From: Listeria ivanovii subsp. londoniensis
GTDB lineage: Bacteria > Bacillota > Bacilli > Lactobacillales > Listeriaceae
Assembly: GCF_000763495.1 (NCBI RefSeq)
Contig: NZ_CP009576.1
Location: 382,001 to 446,000 of the forward strand
Direction of reading: 5' to 3'
DNA: 64,000 bases
Shown here: positions 18,334 to 27,787 of the stretch, piece after piece
How the letters are laid out: every line of letters starts with the position of its first letter
Numbering within the stretch: position 1 is the first letter of the stretch
Position numbers and translations under genes: made by a program
The notes under the pieces: model-generated
The model's input: the letters and a program-made list of their open reading frames with translations, nothing else
The model's database searches: none
Told to the model about the DNA's origin: nothing

Positions 18334-18848
18334 TGTGGATAGGTATTTTTTTCGGATATAGATATAGTAGAGAACGTGAATTCGGCTACTAAATATAGGA
18401 ATTGTTTGTGGATATGTGGATAAGTTCTGTGGATAACCTGTGTGTAAGCAGTGAATATCTTGTGGAAAAGAACAATTTTGATAATTTGATTAATAAATAC
18501 AGATTTATTTTTGAAAAAAACGTATTTTTTGTGAAAATATGGGACAAAAAAAGAAAAATGTGGATAGAAAGCCGTTTATCCACAATCCATCAAATAATAT
18601 GGCGGAATTGTAAAAAGGAAAAAAACTTTACTAAAAAAAGGAATACGTGAGAACTACTGTGGGAGAAGAGTTTAGCGCGATTTTAGAGAATAATAATGGG
18701 CTGAAATAGTACTAAACTGCCCTTGTGGATAACCTGTGGATAGTGGAAATCGCTCAGTATATATATTGTATGGAATGTATGTTCGGACACAAAATAGAGA
18801 GTTAGGCTGTGGATATGTGGATAATATTTGTGTATAACTTGTGTATAA
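18334..18848. repeat. cluster of DnaA-box-like 9-mers
   Basis: This AT-rich stretch is part of about 730 bp without a credible gene. I count five exact TGTGGATAA/TTATCCACA sites: 18415-18423, 18428-18436, 18576-18584 (reverse), 18724-18732 and 18816-18824. Eight sites with one mismatch start at 18334, 18407, 18461, 18559, 18735, 18808, 18829 and 18840. Most point the same way and neighbours repeat spacings of 8, 11 or 13 bp. The density resembles an origin or a DnaA-titrating site, but dnaA and dnaN are not here. Confidence 0.8.
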
Positions 18849-19006
18849 GGGTGGGATAACTTGTGGGGAAAGTACTTTGACTAAATTTTTCGTAACGGTG
18901 TATATGATATGAGAAAAGAACTAAAAAGCAGAAATTAGTTTTAGGTAGTGCTTGGTGCATAATTTGTTGTATCATAAGAGTATTAATAAAATTAAGGGTG
19001 GCGCAA

Positions 19007-19486
19007 ATGAATATTCAAATTGTAACGGTGGGAAAACTAAAAGAAAAATATTTAGTGCAGGGAATTGCGGAATACTTAAAGCGTCTTAGCGCCTATGCAA
19101 AAGTATCTATTGTCGAAGTTGCAGACGAAAAAGCACCAGAAGTATTGAGCGAGGCGGAAATGAAGCAAGTGAAAGATAAGGAAGGTGCGCGGATTTTGGC
19201 GAAAATCCCTGAAGATGCTTATGTAATTGCGCTTGCGATAGATGGGAAGATGAAGTCGAGCGAGGAATTTGCGGCGGATTTGGATAAACTGGCGACTTAC
19301 GGCCGGAGTAAGGTGACATTTGTGATTGGCGGGTCGCTTGGGCTTAGTGAGGCGGTTTTGAAACGGAGTGATGAGCGGATTTCGTTTGGGCGGTTGACCT
19401 TACCGCATCAGTTGATGAGACTCGTGTTGGTGGAGCAGGTTTACCGGGCGTTTCGGATTGTGCGAGGGGAGCCGTATCATAAATGA
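19007..19486 (+). CDS. rlmH: 23S rRNA pseudouridine-1915 N3-methyltransferase
   Basis: A 159-residue SPOUT-fold methyltransferase that methylates pseudouridine 1915 in helix 69 of 23S rRNA on the assembled 70S ribosome. The SAM-knot motifs are visible: [10 protein letters not shown] and the C-terminal [20 protein letters not shown] with terminal RGEPYHK. The ATG at 19007 gives the normal family length and has AAGGGTGG six bases upstream. It overlaps the next gene by 4 nt (ATGA). Confidence 0.97.
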   Translation: MNIQIVTVGKLKEKYLVQGIAEYLKRLSAYAKVSIVEVADEKAPEVLSEAEMKQVKDKEGARILAKIPEDAYVIALAIDGKMKSSEEFAADLDKLATYGRSKVTFVIGGSLGLSEAVLKRSDERISFGRLTLPHQLMRLVLVEQVYRAFRIVRGEPYHK

Positions 19487-20343
19487 GCATACAATTAAAA
19501 CTAATTATCGCATTGACAAAGCTAATAAATGTCAAAAAAATCTTTACACTAGAAGATCAAACTCTACGAAATGAAATCGCAAAAAAACAGAAAAAAATAG
19601 AAAAACCGAAGAAAAATAGTTTTCAAGGGTATGAAAAAGAAGTTTTGCAGGTTAATGACCATGGATTGTACAGATTTTCCAAGATAGCAAATAAAAATGC
19701 GCTGCTATATTTGCCGGGTGGTGGTTTTGTGTTGCCTATTTCAGGGGTGCATTGGGATTATTTGTCTGATTTATCCGAGCATGTAGATGTAGATATTTTT
19801 GTCGGAATTTACCCATTAGCGCCGGAGTTTAATGTGGGTGATGTGCTGGCGTTTGTTGAGGGCAGTATTGCAACGATGAAAGCGATGGGCTATGAGGAAA
19901 TAACGATAATGGGTGACTCTGCTGGCGGGAATACTGCGCTTGCGGCGGTGCAACTAGATGAAATAAAGCAGCATGTGGATAAAGTGGTAGCGATTTCGCC
20001 GTTAGTGGATTTTGCCTTGACGAATCCAGCGATAGTTGAGGTGGAGAAGAAGGATACGATTGTTGCAACTAAGGCGCTTAATGAGATTAGGGCGTGGTAT
20101 GCGGGGGATTATTTGGTAGACAGTCCGCTAATTAGCCCGATTAATGGTGAGTTTGATGATGCGAAAGTGCTTATGGTGAGTGGGACTAGGGATGTGACGA
20201 ATCCGGATACGAACCGGATGGCGCGGATGCACGGGGAGATTGAGTATTTGGAGTTTCCTGGGTTGCCGCATGTGTTTGCGCTGTATCCAATTCCGGAAGC
20301 TAGAGAGGTTAATGAGCGTGTTTGGGGGTTTGTTGATGGGTGA
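19483..20343 (+). CDS. alpha/beta-hydrolase, HSL-type esterase
   Basis: A 286-residue predicted esterase of the hormone-sensitive-lipase group. The oxyanion-hole motif appears as LPGGGFV (usual form HGGG), the GIYPLAPE segment matches the family's YRLAPE, and the nucleophile is in MGDSAGGN. A late Asp (GTRDVTNPD) and His ([10 protein letters not shown]) complete a plausible triad. It is translationally coupled to rlmH by ATGA overlap, although no functional link is known. From here to about 21 kb the codons favour G-ending forms more than neighbouring genes. Substrate unknown. Confidence 0.8.
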   Translation: MSIQLKLIIALTKLINVKKIFTLEDQTLRNEIAKKQKKIEKPKKNSFQGYEKEVLQVNDHGLYRFSKIANKNALLYLPGGGFVLPISGVHWDYLSDLSEHVDVDIFVGIYPLAPEFNVGDVLAFVEGSIATMKAMGYEEITIMGDSAGGNTALAAVQLDEIKQHVDKVVAISPLVDFALTNPAIVEVEKKDTIVATKALNEIRAWYAGDYLVDSPLISPINGEFDDAKVLMVSGTRDVTNPDTNRMARMHGEIEYLEFPGLPHVFALYPIPEAREVNERVWGFVDG

Positions 20344-20406
20344 TTGGAAAAGATAATTAAGAAATTTTATCTGTAGTATAAATCATTTTTCGAAAGGAGA
20401 ATTAAA

Positions 20407-21057
20407 ATGTCCTTCTTAAAAAAATATGGCTTTTATTTTTTGCTTCTTGGCGTACTGAGTGATTTTCTAACGCCGTACATACTGGGGATATTTTATCCTG
20501 GGTTAAACCAAATGACAATGGTGATGAGTGTGTTTGGGGATGTGGCTAGTCCGGTTCGTGGGGCGTTTTTGGTTTGGTCGGTGGTTTCGGGGGCGCTGTT
20601 TGTGCTTGCTTTACCGGCGATTTATCAGAGCGCTTTTAAGCAATCACGGACTTTGGCGATTTTGCTGGTTTCTGCAATTGGATTGTACGGGATTGGCGAT
20701 TGTATCTTCACGGGGTTATTTAGTATTGATACGGAACAAGCGACTTGGACGTTTTCAACTTGGGTGCACAATATAGGCTCAGGTTTGGGGTATATGGGAT
20801 TTTTACTGTTTCCATTGTTCTTGGTGCTACTTTACCGAAAAACGGGTGAGACGGCTTCTAGCAAGCTTTATTTGGTGCTTCTAATTGTTAGTTTGCTGTC
20901 AGCGGGTGTATATGGCTTGGCGCGGATTCCGGCGGTTAATTATTTGCCTGTTTTGGATAAAATTGGCTTTTGTCAGCGGGTTAGTTTCTTTTTTAATTAT
21001 TTGCCGATTGTTGTTTTTGGGGTTGAGGGGATTAGGAGAGGATATGAGAAACCCTAG
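20407..21057 (+). CDS. DUF998-family membrane protein
   Basis: A 216-residue protein with about six hydrophobic helices. The N-terminal GVLSDFLTPYILGIFYPGLN and a following SPVRGAF segment fit the DUF998 pattern. GAAAGGAGAA precedes the start. It probably forms a unit with the hydrolase gene 63 nt upstream. Function is not known for the family. Confidence 0.75.
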   Translation: MSFLKKYGFYFLLLGVLSDFLTPYILGIFYPGLNQMTMVMSVFGDVASPVRGAFLVWSVVSGALFVLALPAIYQSAFKQSRTLAILLVSAIGLYGIGDCIFTGLFSIDTEQATWTFSTWVHNIGSGLGYMGFLLFPLFLVLLYRKTGETASSKLYLVLLIVSLLSAGVYGLARIPAVNYLPVLDKIGFCQRVSFFFNYLPIVVFGVEGIRRGYEKP

Positions 21058-21157
21058 ATTCCCGTAAAATCTAGCGTTTTGTTTTTAGTTGGATTTTCGA
21101 TGCGATTACGATATGATTGTTTTGAAGGTGAAAAACATAACATAAGGAGATGGACAG

Positions 21158-21442
21158 ATGAAGAAAAAAACAGTGCATGGCTGGGAGATTATCTCTAGTC
21201 TGGATGCGCGAATTTATGAAGATGAGACGGGAGTAGCGATTTTGGTCGATATGGATGGATTTGGAGATCAAACCCCAGTTATTTTGGATTTTGATGAGGA
21301 TGGCGCGGATGTGAGATCGTTTTCACATTTGACGAAGAAGATTCGGATTTCGCTCAATAGGAAGATATTTATTGATTGGCGGGATGAGTATTTCGGGGAA
21401 GCTGTGCAGGAGATGGATATTGTTGAGGTGGAGCGGGACTAA
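21158..21442 (+). CDS. hypothetical protein, 94 residues
   Basis: A small acidic cytoplasmic protein preceded by AAGGAGATGG. I recognise no domain. It is rich in Asp/Glu with alternating hydrophobics, suggesting a small beta-rich fold. It lies between the DUF998 gene and a lipoprotein gene on the same strand. The Shine-Dalgarno and codon pattern support expression. Confidence 0.65.
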   Translation: MKKKTVHGWEIISSLDARIYEDETGVAILVDMDGFGDQTPVILDFDEDGADVRSFSHLTKKIRISLNRKIFIDWRDEYFGEAVQEMDIVEVERD

Positions 21443-21474
21443 CCGTTAAAAACATAAAAAAGGAGAGCAACAAG

Positions 21475-22029
21475 ATGAACAAAAAATTAGTAGGTATTAT
21501 TATTTTAGGTGTTATGCTTTTGTTAGTGGGCTGTGGTAAAGAGGTTGTTGATAGTAAATTTACCGGGAAATGGAAATTGGAATCGTCTGGTATTGGTATG
21601 AGTGATGGGGCAAGTTACAAGGAAACAGATGAGTCGGATGAAATCAGCCTTGATTTGGACATTGACATGGAGGGAAATGTAAAAGAATTATATATAGATG
21701 ATACAGTTGCTACAACTAATTCTTATAAATTAAAGCAAACAGGTGACGATGAGTATCAATATGATGGACCGATAGTCAGTAAAAGAGTGTACAGTTATGA
21801 GACGGAAAGTGAAAAAGAGAAAGTGCAGTCTGATTTGGCAGCTCTTAAAGCGAAAGATAATATTAAGATAACAAAAAGTGAACAAAAGGGCGATGAGTAT
21901 CGTATCGAGCTCAAAGATGAGGAAGATAATTTTGTGCTTTCTTTTGAAATTCAAAACAAAAAATTAATTTTCAAGAAAGTAGATAAGAAAGAGAATGTTT
22001 TGATTAAGCAAACATATAAGAAACAATAA
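21475..22029 (+). CDS. putative lipoprotein
   Basis: A 184-residue protein with a lipoprotein signal (about 1-20, ending in the lipobox LLVGC, C20). The mature part is highly charged and Lys/Glu-rich with TGKWKLES near its start, a pattern seen in small secreted lipoproteins that adopt lipocalin-like folds. Function unknown. AAAGGAGAGC precedes the start and a terminator follows. Confidence 0.75.
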   Translation: MNKKLVGIIILGVMLLLVGCGKEVVDSKFTGKWKLESSGIGMSDGASYKETDESDEISLDLDIDMEGNVKELYIDDTVATTNSYKLKQTGDDEYQYDGPIVSKRVYSYETESEKEKVQSDLAALKAKDNIKITKSEQKGDEYRIELKDEEDNFVLSFEIQNKKLIFKKVDKKENVLIKQTYKKQ

Positions 22030-22033
22030 GCCC

Positions 22034-22075
22034 AAACTATTCTTTTGAGGACTGCTCAGAAGAATAGTTTTTTTG
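22034..22075 (+). terminator. terminator after the lipoprotein gene
   Basis: An 11-bp stem (22034-22044 and 22060-22070) is followed by T-rich sequence. Confidence 0.85.
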
Positions 22076-22101
22076 TTGAATTAGCAATTTTTATAGTTAA
22101 A

Positions 22102-22133
22102 TTTACAATAAATCGACATTCTAGGTATATAAT
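22102..22133 (+). promoter_or_regulatory. candidate promoter for the McrB-like gene
   Basis: TTTACA (22102-22107) is followed by overlapping -10 candidates TATATA (22126) and TATAAT (22128-22133), giving 18- or 20-bp spacing, about 50 bp before the start. Confidence 0.5.
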
Positions 22134-22179
22134 GATGTATGAGAAGATGAAAATACATTACATAAAAAGGATGTTTTCG

Positions 22180-23424
22180 ATGGATTTAGTGGGATTGTTG
22201 AAGTATATGCAGGAGAATTATGGGGAACAAAAGGATAATTATCCAATGGCTGGAAATGAAGTGGCGAAAAACTTTAAGCAAGGAGCAAAAAGTGCGATAC
22301 CAACAACATTTTTAGGCAATAGTTACAAAGTTTCAGCGTCGATTGGTCAAGGTAGTTGGGCAAATGTACCTTGGATTGCGGTGCACGACAAAGCTATTAG
22401 TACGAGCGTTCAACAGGGTGTTAATATTGTGTACTTATTTACGAATGATTACAACGGCGTATATCTATCACTCAACCAAGGATATACATTTATTAATGAT
22501 AATTACAAAGATACTAAAACAACTTTAAAAAAAATTGCGTATTTTTGGCAGGATAATCTGTCAACATTAAACACAGAAGAGGGGTTTACAACCAGAGCAA
22601 TAAATTTAGGAATAGATGCTAAAAGATACAATACACTTGTGAAAGGGTATGAGAATTGTAATATTTACAGTAAATTTTATGACATTTCACAACTAACAGA
22701 AGATGATAACAACTTGTTATTGCAAGATTTATTGCATATGATTACTGTTTTTAAAGAATTAAAAATGCACTTAATACCAGACAAAGAAAAGAGTGTAAAA
22801 GCAACAATTGATTTTATTTTGACTGATGGTGATTATGTTGAACTAAATGAAAAAGCAAAATCCGATAAAATTAATAACTTAGAAAAGGAACGAAAATTAG
22901 TTCTTGTTAAAGAGGAAGCAAAGCAGAAGGGAACATTGATTAAAGAAGGAAGCGTAGAATATGAAACGAAAAGGGATTATGTTAAAGAAGCCATTAGAAA
23001 TACTGAGAAGGGGCTTCAAGGAGAGATTCTTGTTCTTAATTTTGAGCGGGAGCGCTTATTGAAAAATCCTGTTACTAAGCCGTATGTTGAGAAAATAACC
23101 CATGTTGCTCAAAATGGAGATGGACATGGATACGATATTATTTCCTATGATGTAGATCCAATTTCATCAGATAAAGTAATAGAAATTTATATTGAAGTAA
23201 AGACAACAATAGGTAGTAGAAATACACCATTCTATATTTCGGAAAACGAGTTAAATGTTGCTAAGTTAAAAGGAGAACGTTATAAGATATATCGAGTGTA
23301 TAATTATAATGGGATGCCCAAATTAAAAATTATAGATGATTTATTTACTGATAAATTCATAGTAGAACCAATCAATTATATTGTAAGAGGAGTGAACCAA
23401 AATGACAAACACACTAAAATCTAG
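22180..23424 (+). CDS. solitary McrB-like (DUF3578) plus DUF3883 protein, putative modified-DNA endonuclease
   Basis: A 414-residue protein. The N-terminal 175 residues resemble the MrcB/DUF3578 domain of McrBC-like type IV restriction systems (LLKYMQENYG, YKVSASIGQGSWANVPWIA). A charged helical linker (about 230-290) follows. The C-terminal DUF3883-like domain has a PD-(D/E)xK-style centre: D319 in GYDI and E339-V-K341 in IYIEVKTT. I infer a single-polypeptide nuclease against foreign or modified DNA, since no GTPase partner is adjacent. The ATG at 22180 is chosen for AAAAGGA 8 nt upstream. It overlaps the next gene by 23 nt. Confidence 0.75.
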   Translation: MDLVGLLKYMQENYGEQKDNYPMAGNEVAKNFKQGAKSAIPTTFLGNSYKVSASIGQGSWANVPWIAVHDKAISTSVQQGVNIVYLFTNDYNGVYLSLNQGYTFINDNYKDTKTTLKKIAYFWQDNLSTLNTEEGFTTRAINLGIDAKRYNTLVKGYENCNIYSKFYDISQLTEDDNNLLLQDLLHMITVFKELKMHLIPDKEKSVKATIDFILTDGDYVELNEKAKSDKINNLEKERKLVLVKEEAKQKGTLIKEGSVEYETKRDYVKEAIRNTEKGLQGEILVLNFERERLLKNPVTKPYVEKITHVAQNGDGHGYDIISYDVDPISSDKVIEIYIEVKTTIGSRNTPFYISENELNVAKLKGERYKIYRVYNYNGMPKLKIIDDLFTDKFIVEPINYIVRGVNQNDKHTKI

Positions 23425-24475
23425 CTATCAAAAAACACCATACAAATTAAGTGGCAACGGCCCGCGCAACATCAGTGTTTTAAAAGAAGCTTTTCAAAAT
23501 ATTGATGAAAATCTAGAAAGTGACATTTACGGAAATGGAGCTATCATTGAAGACTTTCAAACAAAAATCGCGAAAATTCTCGGTAAAGAAGAAGCGGTAT
23601 TTTTCCCAAGCGGTACAATGGCTCAACAAATCGCGTTACGGATATGGGCAGACCGCAAAAACAACCGACGAATGGCGTATCATCCACTGTCGCATTTGGA
23701 GATTCATGAGCAGGACGGCCTGAAAGAATTGCAACAAATTAATCCAGTATTACTTGGAACTGCGGAAAGACTTCTGACAATAGAAGATATCAAAGCCCTT
23801 CAAGAACCAGTTTCAAGCGTTCTTCTTGAACTCCCTCAACGCGAAATTGGTGGACAGCTACCTTCTTTTGAAGAGCTTGAAGAAATCTCAGCATATTGTA
23901 AAGAACAAGGTATCGCACTACATTTAGACGGCGCACGATTATGGGAAGTAACGCCATTTTATGAGAAATCAGCGGAAGAAATTTGTGCACTTTTCGACAG
24001 TGTTTACGTGTCATTTTACAAAGGAATTGGTGCAATTGCTGGAGCTGTTTTGGCTGGAGATGCTGATTTCGTGCAAGAAGCAAAAATCTGGAAACGTCGA
24101 TATGGCGGGGATTTGATTAGTTTGTATCCGTATATTTTATCGGCAGATTATTATTTTGAGCAGCGGATTGGGATGATGAATAGTTATTATCAGGCGGCGA
24201 AAAAATTAGCAGAGCGGTTTAATGCTTGTGCTGGTGTAAAAACAGTTCCGGAAGTGCCGGTTTCGAATATGTTTCATGTACACTTTGATAAACCTATTAA
24301 TGAAATTGGACCAAAGCTTACTGAAATTCATGATGAAACTGGGGTTGGGATTTCGGGGTATTTGCAGGAGAAATCGGAGGGTGTTTGTAGTTTTGAAGTG
24401 AGTGTTGGAGATGGATTGGATGAGATTCAGGAAGACGTTCTTCATTCACTATTTGAAAAACTAGCAAAATTGTAA
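23402..24475 (+). CDS. threonine aldolase-family PLP enzyme
   Basis: A 357-residue fold-type I PLP enzyme of the beta-eliminating lyase/threonine aldolase group. The cofactor lysine lies in SFYKGIGAIAGAVL, about residue 205; FPSGTMAQQIALR contacts the cofactor and LHLDGARLWE holds the ring-stacking and aspartate residues. It probably cleaves L-threonine or L-allo-threonine to glycine and acetaldehyde. The start lies inside the end of the upstream nuclease gene, with AGAGGAG before it. It may be translated together with the nuclease, but the functions look unrelated. Confidence 0.88.
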   Translation: MTNTLKSSYQKTPYKLSGNGPRNISVLKEAFQNIDENLESDIYGNGAIIEDFQTKIAKILGKEEAVFFPSGTMAQQIALRIWADRKNNRRMAYHPLSHLEIHEQDGLKELQQINPVLLGTAERLLTIEDIKALQEPVSSVLLELPQREIGGQLPSFEELEEISAYCKEQGIALHLDGARLWEVTPFYEKSAEEICALFDSVYVSFYKGIGAIAGAVLAGDADFVQEAKIWKRRYGGDLISLYPYILSADYYFEQRIGMMNSYYQAAKKLAERFNACAGVKTVPEVPVSNMFHVHFDKPINEIGPKLTEIHDETGVGISGYLQEKSEGVCSFEVSVGDGLDEIQEDVLHSLFEKLAKL

Positions 24476-24486
24476 GGAGGCCCCCC

Positions 24487-25272
24487 ATGCCAAAACTAAT
24501 CATCGATGCCGACGATTTTGGTTTATCCAAAGCAATCAATCACGGCATCATCGAAAGCTACAAAACTGGAATCACGACCTCCACTTTACTAATGCCTAAC
24601 CTAGAAACAGCAGAGCACGGAGTCCACCTAGCCAAAGACCACCCAGACCTATTCATCGGACAACACACCAACTTCCTGCTCGGGAAACCATGTGCCAATC
24701 CAGCAGAAATCCCATCACTCGTCGACACAAATGGCAAGTTTCATCGTTCCAAATATTACCGCGCCAATCCAGATGTGAAATTCCAGTATGATGATGTTCG
24801 AACAGAAACCATCGCCCAAATGGAACGCTTCAAGTCATTAACAGGTCATTACCCAAAACACATCGATTGTCACTCGATTGGCGATGAAACGGTGGATCAA
24901 GTATTTTGGGATATTTCACAAGAATTTGGTATACACACCACTTTAAAATACAGTGGGACCAAAACGTGGCCCGACCAGGATGGCTACTGGCCAATTGCTA
25001 AACTCCTAGAATCAGGCGCGCTTCCTTATATTCAAAATGGTGTCACAGTCGAAAACTTCTTAAACGACGATTTTGGCTTACTCAAACTGGCGCCAGACGA
25101 AATTGCGGAAATGCATTTTGATGTAGGTTTTCTCGATCAATTTGTACTTGATAATTCTTCCTATACCTTGATGCGATGTCGTGAACTGGCGACAATTTGC
25201 GATGTTCGAGTGCGGAACTGGCTCGAAAAAAATGGTTGTGAGTTGATTTCATTTGCGGACCTTGCGAAATAA
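24487..25272 (+). CDS. ChbG/YdjC-family carbohydrate deacetylase
   Basis: A 261-residue metal-dependent deacetylase. The metal motif DADDFG is at the N-terminus (7-12), with HTNFLLGKP and HIDCHS supplying the remaining His ligands. ChbG proteins remove acetyl groups from chitobiose-type sugars so they can be used further. AAGGAGG precedes the start, 11 nt after the aldolase gene. No PTS for chitobiose is adjacent, so the substrate is uncertain. Confidence 0.88.
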   Translation: MPKLIIDADDFGLSKAINHGIIESYKTGITTSTLLMPNLETAEHGVHLAKDHPDLFIGQHTNFLLGKPCANPAEIPSLVDTNGKFHRSKYYRANPDVKFQYDDVRTETIAQMERFKSLTGHYPKHIDCHSIGDETVDQVFWDISQEFGIHTTLKYSGTKTWPDQDGYWPIAKLLESGALPYIQNGVTVENFLNDDFGLLKLAPDEIAEMHFDVGFLDQFVLDNSSYTLMRCRELATICDVRVRNWLEKNGCELISFADLAK

Positions 25273-25328
25273 AATCGATTTACACTTCACATTCGCTATG
25301 CTATGATGAACACAACTTAATAAGAAAG

Positions 25329-25415
25329 ACTAGGGGGGCCGATTCTGGCTGAGATAGAGAGGTAATGCTTTCTGACCCTTTGAACCTGTTTGTTAGTGCA
25401 AGCGTAGGGAAGTGG
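25329..25415 (+). promoter_or_regulatory. TPP riboswitch (THI box)
   Basis: The conserved elements are present: GGGG near 25332, CTGAGA (25348-25353), ACCCTTTGAACCTG (25375-25388), then TTAGTGCAAGCGTAGGGAAGTG. It precedes the tenA-thiMDE operon and should shut it down when thiamine pyrophosphate is abundant. Confidence 0.95.
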
Positions 25416-25438
25416 ATATCAAGTGACCGGAATTTATC

Positions 25439-25486
25439 GCGGCTGCTGTTTCTTTGCTTATGCTAAGAGATAGTGGGCGCTTTTTT
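25439..25486 (+). terminator. riboswitch-linked terminator before tenA
   Basis: GCGGCTGCT (25439-25447) pairs with AGTGGGCGC (25472-25480) with one mismatch and G-U pairs, followed by six T. It fits a transcription-termination expression platform for the TPP riboswitch. Confidence 0.65.
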
Positions 25487-25510
25487 AATTGGGAAAAGGA
25501 GGATGATTTT

Positions 25511-26185
25511 GTGTTTATTCAAGGTTTTCAGGAGGAAGTAATGGATTTGTGGCAAGCGACGTTAAACCACCCATTTGTGCGCGGTCTTGCCAGTGGGGCG
25601 CTTGAAAGGGAGACGTTTCACTATTATTTGTTGCAAGATGATTATTATTTAGCTCATTTCGTGAAGGTGATTGAAAAAAGTGCTTCTCAGGCGAAAGATG
25701 AAGAGATAGCGGCGGAAATGAGACAGGTGCTTGTGCGGTTAAAGCAATCAGAACTACTTATGCGGGAACAGTTTTATCCACGGGTTGGGTTAGCGGAGCA
25801 TGATTTTGCCACGCGGAAAACGGCGCCAACTGCGTATCACTATACTTCTCATCTTTACCGGATGGCGGATATTGGGAGTTTTGGCGTGACGGTGGCGGCA
25901 CTTTTTCCTTGTTATGCACTGTATGCGGATATGGGGAAAATGTATCAAAATAAGAAGAGTTCAGAACCGTTTTATCAAGAGTTGATGGATAGTTATCTGG
26001 ATGAAAATTATCAGAAGGTAGTTTTACAGCAGAAACGATTAGTGGAGCAAGCGGCAAAAGAGGCGGATGAACAGGAACGAATGATGATGAAACAAGCCTT
26101 TCAAATCAGTGTAGAAATGGAATGGGAATTTTTCGAAATGGCTTACCAAAAACAAAATTGGCGTGGGAGTGTGGATTATGTTTGA
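25511..26185 (+). CDS. tenA: aminopyrimidine aminohydrolase (thiaminase II)
   Basis: A 224-residue TenA-family enzyme that salvages the pyrimidine of degraded thiamine by hydrolysing aminopyrimidines to HMP. Visible motifs include [34 protein letters not shown] and the catalytic cysteine in [13 protein letters not shown] start at 25511 is preferred: AAAGGAGG lies 8 nt upstream and it aligns with the family N-terminus. An ATG at 25541 with its own AGGAGG is a weaker alternative. It is first in the riboswitch-led thiamine salvage operon and overlaps thiM by 8 nt. Confidence 0.9.
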   Translation: MFIQGFQEEVMDLWQATLNHPFVRGLASGALERETFHYYLLQDDYYLAHFVKVIEKSASQAKDEEIAAEMRQVLVRLKQSELLMREQFYPRVGLAEHDFATRKTAPTAYHYTSHLYRMADIGSFGVTVAALFPCYALYADMGKMYQNKKSSEPFYQELMDSYLDENYQKVVLQQKRLVEQAAKEADEQERMMMKQAFQISVEMEWEFFEMAYQKQNWRGSVDYV

Positions 26186-26987
26186 TTTTAAGACGCTGGA
26201 GAAGGTGCGAGAACGCAGGCCGTTAGTGCATAACATTACGAATATCGTGGTTGCTAATGATTCTGCTAATGGACTGCTTGCGATTGGCGCTTCACCGATT
26301 ATGGCATCTGCAAAGGAAGAAATGGCGGAACTTGGGAAAATGGCAGATGTGCTAGTGATTAATATCGGGACGCTAGATGATGAACTTGTGGAGGCGATGA
26401 AAATTGCTGGTAGGGCTGCGAATAGTGCGGGAACTCCCGTTGTGCTTGACCCGGTTGGTGTTGGAGCGACTTCTTATCGGCGCCAAATCGTAAGTGAATT
26501 GCTCGCTGAAATTCAGTTTACGGCTATTCGCGGAAATGCTGGGGAACTTGCAACGATTGCAGGGGAGGTTTGGGAAGCGAAAGGTGTGGATGCGGGCGTT
26601 GGTTCGATAGATACGCTAACAATTGCTGAGAAAGTAGCGACGACTTGGAATACGACAGTTGTTATTAGCGGAGCGGTGGATGTTATTTCTGATGGAAGAC
26701 GTTATGCAAAAGTGGCGAATGGGAGTGAATTATTGCCGAGAATTACTGGATCAGGTTGTTTGCTTAGTGCGATTTGTGGCAGTTTTATCGCAGTTGAAAA
26801 GGATGTGTTTCAGGCATGTGTTGAGGCTTGCGCGAGTTATGCGGTTGCATCGGAATATGCCGAAATGGAACTGCCGAGCAAACTTCCTGGTTCATTCCGT
26901 CCACTTTTCATCGATGCGCTTGCTAGTTGGAGCGTCTCTAAAATACAGGCCAAAGTAAAGATTCAGGAAAGTGGGGAGCGTAAATGA
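26178..26987 (+). CDS. thiM: hydroxyethylthiazole kinase
   Basis: A 269-residue ribokinase-like kinase that phosphorylates hydroxyethylthiazole (HET) for thiamine salvage. Family motifs are [15 protein letters not shown] near the N-terminus, [17 protein letters not shown] and the catalytic [11 protein letters not shown]. The ATG at 26178 has GGGAG 8 nt upstream; an in-frame GTG at 26163 is less likely. It overlaps tenA and is followed by thiD with a 4-nt overlap. Confidence 0.95.
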   Translation: MFDFKTLEKVRERRPLVHNITNIVVANDSANGLLAIGASPIMASAKEEMAELGKMADVLVINIGTLDDELVEAMKIAGRAANSAGTPVVLDPVGVGATSYRRQIVSELLAEIQFTAIRGNAGELATIAGEVWEAKGVDAGVGSIDTLTIAEKVATTWNTTVVISGAVDVISDGRRYAKVANGSELLPRITGSGCLLSAICGSFIAVEKDVFQACVEACASYAVASEYAEMELPSKLPGSFRPLFIDALASWSVSKIQAKVKIQESGERK

Positions 26988-27787
26988 CTTTTCCTCAAGC
27001 TTTAACGATAGCTGGTTCAGATTCAGGTGGCGGGGCTGGGATACAAGCTGATATCAAAACTTTTCAAGAATGCTCGACTTTTGGCATGTCCGTTATTACA
27101 GCGATTACAGCACAAAATACGCTTGGTGTAAAAGCGGTGCATAAAGTTCCGGTCGAAATAATTCGTGAACAATGTAGTGCAATAGCAGAAGATTTTGAGG
27201 TGCGCGCTTTAAAAACAGGGATGTTGGTTGATGCAGAAATTATCAGAGAAGTCGTGCGGAATATTCGCCTGCACCAATTTCCTAACATCGTGATTGATCC
27301 GGTAATGATTGCGAAAGGTGGAACGGTATTACTGGAAGATGAAGCAACACAAGTTTTGAAAGAGGAGTTGTTGCCACTCGGGACGGTTATTACGCCAAAT
27401 ATTCCTGAAGCGGAAAGTATTATCGGTGCAAAAATCACGACGAAAACCGAAATCGAGAATGCCGCCAAAAAAATCCAAAAGCTCGGTGTAAAAGCAGTGG
27501 TTATTAAAGGCGGGCACAGTCAAATGGCGGAAGCGGCAGACTATTTTTATGATGGGGAAACTTCGAAATGGCTTGCGAGTGCGCGCATTGATACCCCTCA
27601 TACCCACGGAACTGGTTGTACTTTTTCAGCGTGTATTGTGGCGGAATTAGCTAAAGGAAATTCGTTATTTGAGAGTGTCACTGTAGCGAAAAATTTTATT
27701 ACAAGTGCGATTAAATATCCAATCGGAATTGGACATGGACATGGGCCGACTAACCATTTTGCTTATCGGATGGAGGAAGGCCAATGA
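26984..27787 (+). CDS. thiD: hydroxymethylpyrimidine/phosphomethylpyrimidine kinase
   Basis: A 267-residue ribokinase-fold enzyme that phosphorylates HMP twice to HMP-PP. Motifs: [20 protein letters not shown] at the N-terminus, [11 protein letters not shown] in the middle and the anion-hole [10 protein letters not shown] near 205-214. It takes the HMP released by TenA. Its start (ATGA) overlaps thiM and its end overlaps thiE by 4 nt, so all four proteins are translated in a chain. Confidence 0.96.
   Translation: MTFPQALTIAGSDSGGGAGIQADIKTFQECSTFGMSVITAITAQNTLGVKAVHKVPVEIIREQCSAIAEDFEVRALKTGMLVDAEIIREVVRNIRLHQFPNIVIDPVMIAKGGTVLLEDEATQVLKEELLPLGTVITPNIPEAESIIGAKITTKTEIENAAKKIQKLGVKAVVIKGGHSQMAEAADYFYDGETSKWLASARIDTPHTHGTGCTFSACIVAELAKGNSLFESVTVAKNFITSAIKYPIGIGHGHGPTNHFAYRMEEGQ

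Noticed and set aside
18389-18650. Short open frames on both strands in the DnaA-box region
   Set aside because: They have unusual composition, no Shine-Dalgarno and no sign of conservation by motif; the repeated 9-mers explain the sequence better.
18334-18848. CRISPR array or plasmid-type iterons
   Set aside because: The repeats are only 9 bp, spacing is irregular and occasionally overlapping, there are no spacers of constant length, and no cas or rep gene is near.
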